A DNA stretch of 64,000 bases from Cognatazoarcus halotolerans (GTDB taxonomy: Bacteria; Pseudomonadota; Gammaproteobacteria; Burkholderiales; Rhodocyclaceae). Under the pieces are notes generated by a model. It was not told the origin of the DNA and did not search any database. It saw only the letters and a program-made list of their open reading frames with translations. The translations under genes and the position numbers were made by a program. This document shows positions 44,092 through 51,244 of the stretch, piece by piece (position 1 is the stretch's first letter; every line of letters starts with the position of its first letter). The stretch lies in the NCBI RefSeq assembly GCF_009800965.1, contig NZ_WUAF01000004.1, positions 186,001 to 250,000 of the forward strand, written 5' to 3'.

Positions 44092-44470
44092 GGCGACGGG
44101 AAGTCGGGTACGGTTGCAGGCCATTGCGCCCCTCGCACCCGACTTATCGAATTGCGGTGGAGTGGCGCAATGACATTGTGTTCTTGCCGTTCTGGATGCA
44201 GCCCCGCAGATTTGGCACTCGATCATACATACGTTGCAGCGACCGGCCGCGCAAGTAGCGGGGCATTCGCGTATGTGCGAGTTGTGGGCAGGACATTAGT
44301 CAGCAATCGGCCTGAGCCGACCTTGGGCTTGATGCCAGCCTCAGGCGGTCATGCGTCGGTTACCCGCTATCGGCGGTGAATGACCTCTTGTCACGTCAGG
44401 TGATAGCTGGATTCGCCCCCCCAGCGGTCAGCCGATAAAGGCTCATGAGCGCCTCGGAACGAGCTCGACG
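44092..44470. other. Non-coding stretch with no recognisable gene
   Basis: Short open frames exist on both strands, but none has a family-like sequence or a clear ribosome site. Base composition is a little lower in GC than the flanking catabolic genes. Confidence 0.4.
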
Positions 44471-44625
44471 TTAGCGACCCTTCGGCCTGCTGCCGCCACG
44501 CTGACTCAGTGCGGATGCTGCGACGGATTTCACCGCCGCCGACGTCTTGGGGTTGGTCAACAGCTTGGCAGCCTTGGCGCGACGCGGGCGGAGGTCTGTT
44601 CAGTGTTGGGTTTCTTCGTTGCCAT
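44471..44625 (-). pseudogene. Frameshifted small gene (about 51 residues when restored)
   Basis: From the ATG at 44625 the frame reads MATKKPNTEQTSARVA and then meets a stop after 22 codons. If one base is restored after GTCGCG, the frame continues as KAAKLLTNPKTSAAVKSVAA and SALSQRGGSRPKGR to a stop at 44471. The repaired product resembles small lysine-rich and alanine-rich proteins seen in related bacteria (start M-[AS]-x-K-x-N-T, then RVA-x-KAAK, then SVAASAL). The break reads as a single-base deletion. A sequencing error is the alternative. Confidence 0.55.
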
Positions 44626-44659
44626 GGTAAGACTGCTAACAGTAAAAAGAAGTGCATTG

Positions 44660-44683
44660 GCGGGAATCAGCGACGATTCCCGC
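44660..44683 (-). terminator. Hairpin after the 40-residue ORF
   Basis: GCGGGAATC (44660-44668) pairs with GATTCCCGC (44675-44683) around a six-base loop. On the minus strand a T-rich CTTCTTTTTACT follows about 8 bases later. It lies 8 bases beyond the small ORF stop. Confidence 0.5.
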
Positions 44684-44691
44684 AGTGGTGG

Positions 44692-44814
44692 TCAGGCGAA
44701 AAGTTCTAACTGACCGGGGTGCGAGCGCCAGTGTTGGCGCACAGACTCCCGCGCGCCGAAGCGGAAGCGGGTGTATGCGCGCACGAAGACGCTCCTTCGT
44801 CGGATAAAGGCCAT
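44692..44814 (-). CDS. Small basic protein, 40 residues, unknown function
   Basis: A short frame reading MAFIRRRSVFVRAYTRFRFG then ARESVRQHWRSHPGQLELFA. It is rich in arginine and aromatic residues, with seven of the first fourteen residues being Arg, Phe or Tyr type. The start at 44814 has AGGA six bases upstream; an in-frame ATG two codons earlier overlaps that site. It sits just before the broken small gene on the same strand, with a terminator-like hairpin between. I know of similar tiny proteins in proteobacterial accessory DNA but no function for them. Coding status rests on the ribosome site and composition. Confidence 0.4.
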   Translation of the reverse strand: MAFIRRRSVFVRAYTRFRFGARESVRQHWRSHPGQLELFA

Positions 44815-44847
44815 AGCCATTCCTCATGAACGTGGAGGGGTTTTGGC

Positions 44848-44875
44848 TTGTCCATGCACTGCGAACTGCTAGAAT
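44848..44875 (+). promoter_or_regulatory. Sigma-70 promoter for a candidate small RNA
   Basis: TTGTCC (44848-44853), a 16-base spacer and TAGAAT (44870-44875) with an extended TGC before it (TGCTAGAAT). The start of transcription would fall near 44882. Confidence 0.45.
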
Positions 44876-44880
44876 TCGTT

Positions 44881-44977
44881 GTCTTCGCACAAGACATTGC
44901 GTGCATAGGTGTTCGGTAGACCCCTATTCACCTCACCGGGCCTCGAAGTGTTGGTAGCACTTCGGGGCCTTTTCTTT
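44881..44977 (+). ncRNA. Candidate small RNA of about 97 nt
   Basis: A promoter-like pair of hexamers lies directly upstream and a strong terminator ends it. The first 15 bases fold as GTCTT-CGCAC-AAGAC. About 40 unpaired bases follow and then the 12-base-pair terminator stem. No open frame with a ribosome site lies inside, and no plus-strand gene exists upstream that the terminator could serve. This is an inference from layout; I recognise no known RNA family. Confidence 0.4.
44939..44977 (+). terminator. Strong Rho-independent terminator
   Basis: GGCCTCGAAGTG (44939-44950) pairs with CACTTCGGGGCC (44958-44969), 12 pairs with one G-U, loop of seven, followed by TTTTCTTT. The T run is on the plus strand, so it does not serve the leftward antitoxin gene that ends at 45000. 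Confidence 0.8.
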
Positions 44978-44999
44978 GCCGGTAGGAGTTGATGCTCAG

Positions 45000-46241
45000 T
45001 TAGGCTGCTTGGGCGATGCCTCCATATTGATCGGCGAAAAGATATCGAACTGGCTTGGTCATCCCCTTTAGCAAGCGCCAGTTATCCGCATCGTGACGCA
45101 CCCGGCCAGCAACAATAGCGGGGTGAATCCGCAACCGGTCGGCAAGGGCAATCGCATGGGCCGCAGTCGGGTTCATACGCGCAGCCGACGCAGCCCACTC
45201 CTCAGCCGGGATCAGCGCGCTCTGCGCCCCGGAGTCCGCTTCGGTTTCTTCCTTGCTGCTCCGGGTCTTGTCATCAAGATTGTCGGCGATGAATAGATGA
45301 TTCGACCTCAAATGCATCTGCACATGGACCAACTCGTGGATCAGCGCGAACCAGAAGTTGTCGACCCGGTCATGTCGCAAGGTCAAAGCAACTACTGGCA
45401 CCCCGTCGTCCAACATTGCCGCGCCATCAAGGTAGGTCTTTTTGAAGTGCGCTTCGACTACCAGCGTGATTCCAATGTCGGCCAGATACTCAATCGCCAA
45501 ACGGGGGCCATGTTCGAACCGGGAGAGCTTTGCGAGGTCACGCAACCACTCAGCGGTAATTGCCCCCTCCTTGTATTGGGTTTTTAGTTGAGGCCTTTGC
45601 TGGCGTGCCTTTTTCAGGACCATGGCACGCCATACCTGCAGTGCGTACTCATCCATGACCCGCGACCCGCTCTGATGGAGGGGCGCGCGCAGTAGCGCCG
45701 GACGATGCGCACCCAACGACACGTCGCGCGTGAACTCCCGAATCAATTCCTCACCGCGTTCCTTGGCCTGACGAACCGTCTCGACGGCGCCTTGCAGGCA
45801 GCCTCGCTCGATCATTTCCTGCCACGGAAACTTGCTGTAGTCGTACTGCGGCTCTTGCCCGAGGTCGATGTCGTCGTCACCCTCGCCCAGAAGGATCTCC
45901 GCCGGAATGCCGAGACTCTTGTGAACTTTCCGGATCATGGCCAAGCTGAGCGGGCGCTTGCGGGCCAGGACTTCCGATACCTTGGGCAGCGAGCCAAGGT
46001 ACGCAACCATGTCCTTCTTGCCCAGATTCATTTGGTCCATGCGAAACAAGATGGCGTCGATCGGGTCCGGCGATACCGGTTCGACCTTGGTGCGCTCGTA
46101 GGCCTCGATGACCAACGCGAGCAGTTCCAGTTCGCCTTCCTTGGAGGAACCCGGCTTGATGTCCTCATCCATCAAAGCGGACAGCCGAGCAACCGCATCG
46201 TCGTAGTCACGCTGCGTCTTGATCACTCGAATCTGCTTCAT
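45000..46241 (-). CDS. higA: HigA-type antitoxin fused to an ImmA/IrrE metallopeptidase domain
   Basis: A 413-residue two-part protein. Residues 1-118 match the HigA antitoxin of COG5499 type (TQRDYDDAVARLSALMDED, then PDPIDAILFRMDQMNLGKKD and the helix-turn-helix ending RKRPLSLAMIRKVHKSLGIP). After a linker, residues about 195-400 form an ImmA/IrrE peptidase domain with the zinc motif HELVH at 302-306 and a downstream acidic EETEADSGAQ. Ordinary HigA is about 100-140 residues. AAGGAG lies seven bases before the ATG, and an earlier in-frame codon adds ten residues. It follows higB by 42 bases; the upstream palindrome at 46608 is a likely site for self-repression. Confidence 0.85.
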   Translation of the reverse strand: MKQIRVIKTQRDYDDAVARLSALMDEDIKPGSSKEGELELLALVIEAYERTKVEPVSPDPIDAILFRMDQMNLGKKDMVAYLGSLPKVSEVLARKRPLSLAMIRKVHKSLGIPAEILLGEGDDDIDLGQEPQYDYSKFPWQEMIERGCLQGAVETVRQAKERGEELIREFTRDVSLGAHRPALLRAPLHQSGSRVMDEYALQVWRAMVLKKARQQRPQLKTQYKEGAITAEWLRDLAKLSRFEHGPRLAIEYLADIGITLVVEAHFKKTYLDGAAMLDDGVPVVALTLRHDRVDNFWFALIHELVHVQMHLRSNHLFIADNLDDKTRSSKEETEADSGAQSALIPAEEWAASAARMNPTAAHAIALADRLRIHPAIVAGRVRHDADNWRLLKGMTKPVRYLFADQYGGIAQAA

Positions 46242-46283
46242 GTCCAACTCCTTTATCCCAGTTCGCCGCATTGCCCATGTGCT

Positions 46284-46568
46284 CTAGAAAGTCTTTTTGT
46301 CGTACTCGGCATGCGTTCCAATCCACTCGATCAAGACGATTCCGTTTTGGTACTTCGCCTTGACCACGAGGCGGATAGTGTTGCCCTTGATGTTGAAAAT
46401 CACCCGGTTGTCCGCCAAAAGGCTCGCGTTCGGATATTGGTTCTTCACATCCTGCGGTCCGCTCCACTGCGACTGCTCAACCGCTACCCGCCAGACGTCG
46501 AGCGGGCCCCGCGAATCCGCGTGCTTGCGCTTGAAATCGTCGAGCTTGGGGAGGCCGAGCAGTTGCAT
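46284..46568 (-). CDS. higB: HigB-type mRNA interferase toxin
   Basis: A 94-residue RelE-superfamily HigB toxin. Pattern marks are KRKHADSRGPLDVWRVAVEQ, then VKNQYPNASLLADNRVIFNIKGN, RLVVKAKYQNGIVLIEWIGTHAEYDK, given here as the family blocks. HigB cuts mRNA on the ribosome in known members. Toxin-before-antitoxin order is usual for higBA. The gene has no strong ribosome site, as is common for toxins. Promoter and operator lie just upstream. Confidence 0.9.
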   Translation of the reverse strand: MQLLGLPKLDDFKRKHADSRGPLDVWRVAVEQSQWSGPQDVKNQYPNASLLADNRVIFNIKGNTIRLVVKAKYQNGIVLIEWIGTHAEYDKKTF

Positions 46569-46607
46569 ATCGAGTTGCTATCTTTCCCATAGAGGCTCGA
46601 ATGTTAT

Positions 46608-46624
46608 GTTCCCTTATAGGGAAC
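46608..46624. promoter_or_regulatory. Perfect palindrome, probable HigA operator
   Basis: GTTCCCTTATAGGGAAC, a perfect 7+3+7 palindrome, 40 bases before the higB start. A related half, GATTCCCT, follows within ten bases and TTTCCCAT lies on the other side. Autoregulation by the antitoxin is the rule for higBA. Confidence 0.65.
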
Positions 46625-47208
46625 GTCAACAGATTCCCTTTGTGTCTAGGTGTTGGGCCGTCGAGAGGGTTCATCAGGGTTCCGACATCGAACAAGTATC
46701 GGCGAAGACACGTTCAGTCTGGAGCCTAGGAAAGCGCGCCTTGACCAGCGCAATGAACGCCGCGACCTCGGCCGTCAGCGACGCTGCGTTTTCTTGCAAG
46801 ACAGCGTAGGTTAGGTTTATCGCCGCGGACAGCGTGGTTTCTCTTTGGTGCGAACGTTGAGGCCAACCTACGAAGCGACGGCCGCGGATCGACTGGTTGC
46901 TGACCTTGGCGGCGACATGCCCGAACGGCTGTTCAGGCCGACCAGCAGTCGCCGGCCGAGACGGCCAATCCGACGTCTCAGCGCCTCACAGGCCGCACTA
47001 CCTCGCGCGGTGTCCGGTGTCTTTTCCTGGCATCCCCAGCGACTTCAACTCCGTCCGAAAACCCGACACCAAATCAACTCATCCCAGAGAAGCCCCTTCG
47101 AAGCGGGCATTTCTCATCTCCGGGACAGGCAGTGCCGACCGATCCAGCTATCTGGCTACGGAACCGCAAGCGCAGCTTGCCGGCACCACAGGGACGCAGA
47201 CGAAGTAT
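46625..47208. other. Stretch with no recognisable gene between higB and the PEP-CTERM gene
   Basis: About 580 bases without a supportable gene on either strand. A plus-strand open frame (46845-47294) runs into the antisense of the repeat gene and has no family-like content. The sequence from 46860 to 47110 has the patchy look of decayed or repeated intergenic DNA, but no source can be named. Confidence 0.35.
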
Positions 47209-48429
47209 CTACGTTCGGCCGATACGAACGACATTCAAACCAGGCCTGCAGCGTGCCTTGGTCGAACAAAACATCAACGCCAGCGCCGCCATAATCAGGC
47301 TGATCACACTCGGTTCCGGAACACTGACCGGCGGCTCCGGTATGACAAAGGCACCCGACCCGACGACATTGACGCCAGCCCCGAAACCATCCGGTACGCC
47401 GCTGCCGGTGCGGTTGGTGTCGTTGAGCATGTCGTTCAGTGTGGCATAGGTGATGAACACCGCATCGGCGGCGCTTTCGCCCTCGGCGTTGAAGAGATTC
47501 CAGTAGTTTGTTCCGTCCGAACCCGACCCGACGACATTGACGGCGGCACCGAATCCGTCCGGCACGCCGCTGCCGGTGCGATTGGTGTCGTTGAGCATGT
47601 CGCCCAGCGTGGCGTAGGTGACGAACACCGCATCAGCTGCGTTCTCGCCCTCGGCGTTGAACAGGCTCCAGAACGTGTGTCCGTCCGAGCCTGACCCGAC
47701 GACATTGACGCCCGCCCCGAAGCCGTCCGGCACGCCGCTGCCGGTGCGGTTGGTGTCGTTGAGCATGTCGTTCAGCGTGGCGTAGGTGATGTACACCGCA
47801 TCGGCGGCGCTTTCACCCTCGGCGTTGAAGAGATTCCAGTAGTTTGTTCCGTCCGAACCCGACCCGACGACATTGACGGCGGCCCCGAAACCATCCGGTA
47901 CGCCACTGCCGGTGCGGTTGGTGTCGTTGAGCATGTCACTCAGCGTGGCGTAGGTGATGAACACCGCATCAGCGGCGTTCTCGCCCTCGGCATTGAACAG
48001 GTTCCAGTAGGTATGCCCGTCCGAGCCGGACCCGACGACATTGACGGCGGCACCGAATCCGTCCGGCACGCCGCTGCCGGTGCGGTTGGTGTCGTTGAGC
48101 ATGTCGCCCAGCGTGGCGTAGGTGACGAACACCGCATCGGCCGCGCTCTCGCCCTCGGCGTTGAACAGATTCCAGAATGTGTGCCCGTCCGAACCCGACC
48201 CGACGACATTGACGGCCGCACCGAATCCGTCCGGCACGCCGCTGCCGGTGCGGTTGGTGTCGTTGAGCATGTCGCCCAGCGTAGCGTAGGTGACGAACAC
48301 CGCATCGGCGGCGCTTTCACCCTCGGCGTTGAACAGATTCCAATAAACAGCCGCCGCATTCACCGACGGCGCGAGGATCATGATGCAAAGGCTCATCAGC
48401 AGTTGGCGTATCGCATTGCGCGTGTTCAT
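47209..48429 (-). CDS. PEP-CTERM protein made of six 56-residue tandem repeats
   Basis: A 406-residue exported protein. Residues 1-27 are a signal peptide ending in VNAAA. Residues 29 to about 359 are six near-identical repeats of 56 residues, each running YWNLFNAEGE[SN]AADAVF then YATLGDMLNDTNRTGSGVPD and GFGA[AG]VNVVGSGSDG. The end holds VPEPS (370-374), a hydrophobic segment (375-389) and a basic patch: the PEP-CTERM sorting signal read by exosortase. The tail of about 15 residues after it is longer than usual. It is probably a surface or extracellular-matrix protein. The chosen start removes 25 upstream codons that would precede the signal peptide. Confidence 0.8.
   Translation of the reverse strand: MNTRNAIRQLLMSLCIMILAPSVNAAAVYWNLFNAEGESAADAVFVTYATLGDMLNDTNRTGSGVPDGFGAAVNVVGSGSDGHTFWNLFNAEGESAADAVFVTYATLGDMLNDTNRTGSGVPDGFGAAVNVVGSGSDGHTYWNLFNAEGENAADAVFITYATLSDMLNDTNRTGSGVPDGFGAAVNVVGSGSDGTNYWNLFNAEGESAADAVYITYATLNDMLNDTNRTGSGVPDGFGAGVNVVGSGSDGHTFWSLFNAEGENAADAVFVTYATLGDMLNDTNRTGSGVPDGFGAAVNVVGSGSDGTNYWNLFNAEGESAADAVFITYATLNDMLNDTNRTGSGVPDGFGAGVNVVGSGAFVIPEPPVSVPEPSVISLIMAALALMFCSTKARCRPGLNVVRIGRT
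47353..48345. repeat. Six tandem 168-bp coding repeats
   Basis: The six 56-residue repeats are also nearly identical in DNA, for example the phrase CGGCACGCCGCTGCCGGTGC recurs about every 168 bases. The last unit is cut at 51 residues. Such a tract can change copy number by slippage or recombination without breaking the frame. Confidence 0.85.
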
Positions 48430-48525
48430 GGCCGCCCTCTTGTCCAATCCAACCCGGTATTGAGACCAAGCAACAAATACGCCCAATAAAATACTGACCA
48501 ACATTCAAGGACGCACGAACTTTTC

Positions 48526-48541
48526 TGCAATATCAGTGACT
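48526..48541 (-). promoter_or_regulatory. Possible sigma-54 promoter of the PEP-CTERM gene
   Basis: On the minus strand AGTCACTGATATTGCA fits the sigma-54 form TGGCACR-N4-TTGCW with exact spacing but with GT in place of the -24 GG. It lies about 97 bases before the start codon. PEP-CTERM genes in related bacteria are known to be controlled through PrsK/PrsR and sigma-54. Confidence 0.35.
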
Positions 48542-48626
48542 TGGAGTGGAAAGAATTCCGACAAAGACAGTCGCCGATCGAAAGCGGGCCTCGGACCGTC
48601 AGGCCGCGGAAGCTCCCTCCCTGCTC

Positions 48627-49322
48627 TCACGAACCACACTCGCCCTGCGCCTTCGCGAGGTAGGCCCGCCATAGCTCGCCATATCGATCGTCGAAGCGCT
48701 CGCCGCCAATCGCCACCGCCTCGAAGCGGTCCACCCGGAAGGTACGAAAGCCCTGCCGCAGCTCGCACCAGGCGCCGAGCGTCCAGCAGCGGCCCCAGAA
48801 CACCAGGCCGAGTGGCCACAGGGTGCGAAGCGAGACTTCGCCGTCTTCCCTGCGATAGCGCACCTCCAGCTTGAGGCCCTTCTCCATGCCCTCGCGCAGC
48901 AGGGTCATGGGTTCGCGCAGCGGGGCGGGGTGCATGAAATCGGGTGCGCAGAAGCGCAGATCGCTGCCGGCCAGCCGTTCTTCGAGTGCGCGTGGCAGCA
49001 CCGCCTCGATGCGGGCGATGGCCTGGGCGGCGGCCTTGCCGAGCGCGGGATCGCCGTAGGCCTGGACCAGCTTGGCGCCAATGACGAGGGCTTCGAGCTC
49101 GTCGCCGGTGAACATGAGGGGCGGCACCTGATAGCCGCGACGCAGGCGGTAGCCAACGCCCGCCTCGCCGTCGATCGGTGCGCCGGAGCCGATGAGGTCA
49201 GCGATGTCGCGGTAGATGGTGCGCTCCGACACTTCCAGCGCCTCGGCCAGCGCCCGCGCGGTGAGCACGCGGCCGTTGCGCAGCATGAGGATGATCTGGA
49301 AAAGACGGTCGGCGGGACGCAT
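48627..49322 (-). CDS. HTH regulator with WYL domain
   Basis: A 231-residue DeoR/YafY-type regulator. The winged helix spans residues 1-60 (RVLTARALAEALEVSERTIYRDI). A WYL ligand-sensing domain follows from about 125 (LEVRYRREDGEVSLRTLWPLGLVFWGRCWTLGAWCELRQGFRTF in pieces), where the W-Y-L positions read as W, W and L-type residues. No clear ribosome site was found for this or an alternative start five codons upstream. It is divergent from the VOC protein gene, the usual arrangement of this pair. Confidence 0.82.
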   Translation of the reverse strand: MRPADRLFQIILMLRNGRVLTARALAEALEVSERTIYRDIADLIGSGAPIDGEAGVGYRLRRGYQVPPLMFTGDELEALVIGAKLVQAYGDPALGKAAAQAIARIEAVLPRALEERLAGSDLRFCAPDFMHPAPLREPMTLLREGMEKGLKLEVRYRREDGEVSLRTLWPLGLVFWGRCWTLGAWCELRQGFRTFRVDRFEAVAIGGERFDDRYGELWRAYLAKAQGECGS

Positions 49323-49497
49323 GGCAGGAGGCGGCATTGGTGGATGAGTCACCTTAGCACGGCCCCGGGGCGATGCCGCGCAGGCTCCTGACACCACGCT
49401 GTCAGGAGGGGGTCACCACAATGGCAATGCCCGTCGCATCCCGCGGCGGATCATCCGGGAGGCGCGAGCCGGCGCTTCCGGCCACAGGAGAACAGGA

Positions 49498-49866
49498 ATG
49501 GACAAACCGATCAGCTGGTTCGAACTGCCAGTGCGCGACATCGAGCGCGCCACGCGCTTCTATGAGGACGTCTTTGCGGTGTCGCTGCGCCGCGAGCGTT
49601 GCGGCGGCAACCCGATGGCGATCTTCCCCTATGCCGAGCCGCAGCCCGGTGGCGCGCTGGTGCACATGCCGCAGCTGGAGCCGCGCGACAACGGCACCCT
49701 GGTGTATCTGGACGGGGGCAAGGATCTCGCCGAACCGCTGGCCCGCGTCAAGGCGGCCGGCGGCGCGGTGGCGATGGAGAAGACCTTCATCGGCGAGGAC
49801 ATCGGCTACATCGCGCTGTTCATGGACAGCGAGGGCAACCGGGTGGGCATGTTTTCGCGGCAGTGA
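49498..49866 (+). CDS. VOC (glyoxalase/bleomycin-resistance) family protein
   Basis: A 122-residue single VOC protein with two beta-alpha-beta3 halves: ISWFELPVRDIERATRFYEDVF, then GGALVHMPQL and, in the second half, MEKTFIGEDIGYIALFMDSEGNRVGMFS. Members bind a metal and act on small electrophiles or only bind ligands; no substrate can be assigned. AGGAGA precedes the ATG. A WYL regulator is divergent from it. Confidence 0.83.
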   Translation: MDKPISWFELPVRDIERATRFYEDVFAVSLRRERCGGNPMAIFPYAEPQPGGALVHMPQLEPRDNGTLVYLDGGKDLAEPLARVKAAGGAVAMEKTFIGEDIGYIALFMDSEGNRVGMFSRQ

Positions 49867-49929
49867 ACGGACTGACGGGCGGACCCCGCAAGGGAAGCCG
49901 CCCGTCAGTGGCACAAGCCGCGAGGCGAC

Positions 49930-51102
49930 TTACAGGGTTTCGGAGAACAGCTCGCGGCCGATCAGCATGCGGCGGATCTCGCTGGTGCCGGCGCCGATTT
50001 CATACAGCTTGGCGTCACGCCACAGGCGGCCCACCGGGTATTCGTTGGTGTAGCCCACGCCGCCGAGGGTCTGGATGGCTTCGCCGGCCATCCAGGTGGC
50101 TTTCTCGGCGGAGTAGAGAATGGCGCCGGCGGCATCCTTGCGCAGGGTGCGGGCATGGTCGGTGCGGTCGCAGGCCTGACCGAGCGCATAGACGTAGGCG
50201 CGGGTCGCCATCCAGGTGGAGTACATGTCTGCCACCTTGCCCTGCATGAGCTGGAATTCGCCGATGCTCTGGCCGAACTGCTTGCGCTCGTGCAGATAGG
50301 GCACCACCACGTCCATGCAGGCCGCCATGATGCCGAGCGGGCCGCCGCACAGCACCGCGCGCTCGTAGTCGAGGCCGCTCATGAGCACCTTGACGCCGCC
50401 GCCCACCTGCCCGAGCACGTTCTCCTCCGGCACTTCGACATCGTCGAAGAACAGCGGGAAGGTATTCGAGCCGCGCATGCCGAGCTTGTCGAGGTGGCTG
50501 CCGTGGCTGAAGCCCTTCATGCCCTTTTCGATGATGAAGGCGGTCATGCCCTTGGGACCGGCGTTGATGTCGGTCTTGGCGTAGACCACCAGGGTGTCGG
50601 CATCGCCGCCGTTGGTGATCCACATCTTGGAGCCATTGAGCACGAAGCGGTCGCCCTTGCGGTCGGCGCGCAGCTTCATGCTGACCACGTCGGAGCCGGC
50701 GTTCGGCTCGCTCATGGCAAGCGCGCCCACATGCTCGCCGGACACCAGCTTGGGCAGGTACTTGGCCTTCTGGGCGGCATTGCCGTTGCGACGGATCTGG
50801 TTTACGCACAGGTTGGAGTGCGCGCCGTAGGAGAGGCCCACCGAGGCGGAGGCGCGCGAGACTTCTTCCAGCGCGATGATGTGGGCGAGGTAGCCCATGC
50901 TGGTGCCGCCGTATTCCTCTTCCACGGTCATGCCATGCAGGCCCAGATCGCCCAGCTTCTTCCACAGGTCGGCGGGGAACTCGTTCTTCTGGTCGACCTC
51001 GGCGGCACGCGGCGCGATCTCGTCGGCGGCAAAGGACTGCACGGTGTCGCGCAGCATCTCGATGGTTTCGCCCAGGTGGAAGTCGAGGCTGGGAATGTTC
51101 AT
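49930..51102 (-). CDS. liuA: Isovaleryl-CoA dehydrogenase
   Basis: A 390-residue FAD acyl-CoA dehydrogenase that oxidises isovaleryl-CoA to 3-methylcrotonyl-CoA. The glutamate in [16 protein letters not shown] is at the isovaleryl-CoA dehydrogenase position, while the usual medium-chain position reads [12 protein letters not shown] with no catalytic glutamate after YE-I-G. Both support the assignment. GGAGGAGACCC precedes the ATG. The product is the substrate of LiuB-LiuD, 6.5 kb downstream. The 17-bp shared sequence lies 104 bases upstream. Confidence 0.93.
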   Translation of the reverse strand: MNIPSLDFHLGETIEMLRDTVQSFAADEIAPRAAEVDQKNEFPADLWKKLGDLGLHGMTVEEEYGGTSMGYLAHIIALEEVSRASASVGLSYGAHSNLCVNQIRRNGNAAQKAKYLPKLVSGEHVGALAMSEPNAGSDVVSMKLRADRKGDRFVLNGSKMWITNGGDADTLVVYAKTDINAGPKGMTAFIIEKGMKGFSHGSHLDKLGMRGSNTFPLFFDDVEVPEENVLGQVGGGVKVLMSGLDYERAVLCGGPLGIMAACMDVVVPYLHERKQFGQSIGEFQLMQGKVADMYSTWMATRAYVYALGQACDRTDHARTLRKDAAGAILYSAEKATWMAGEAIQTLGGVGYTNEYPVGRLWRDAKLYEIGAGTSEIRRMLIGRELFSETL

Positions 51103-51205
51103 GAACGGGTCTCCTCCGGAATTCGAATCGTGGATGGCCCTCACGCGGGGCCACAGATGCAAGGGTAGAAGCTAACCGCCCGCGCGGCCAGCAGCCTGCC
51201 AAGAT

Positions 51206-51222
51206 GGTTGCAAATAGCGCCA
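51206..51222 (-). promoter_or_regulatory. 17-bp sequence shared with the liuB promoter
   Basis: GGTTGCAAATAGCGCCA, one mismatch from 43604-43620. It lies between divergent liuA and the AraC gene, 22 bases before the AraC start and 104 bases before liuA. Confidence 0.55.
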
Positions 51223-51244
51223 CCTCCACTATCATCGCCCCACC

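Noticed and set aside
44038-44379. A 113-codon plus-strand frame beside the DUF2061 gene
   Set aside because: It begins inside the probable control region of the DUF2061 gene, lacks a ribosome site and has no protein-family features.
47353-48345. CRISPR-like periodic repeats
   Set aside because: The 168-bp repeats have no short repeat plus variable spacer structure and translate as in-frame 56-residue protein repeats.
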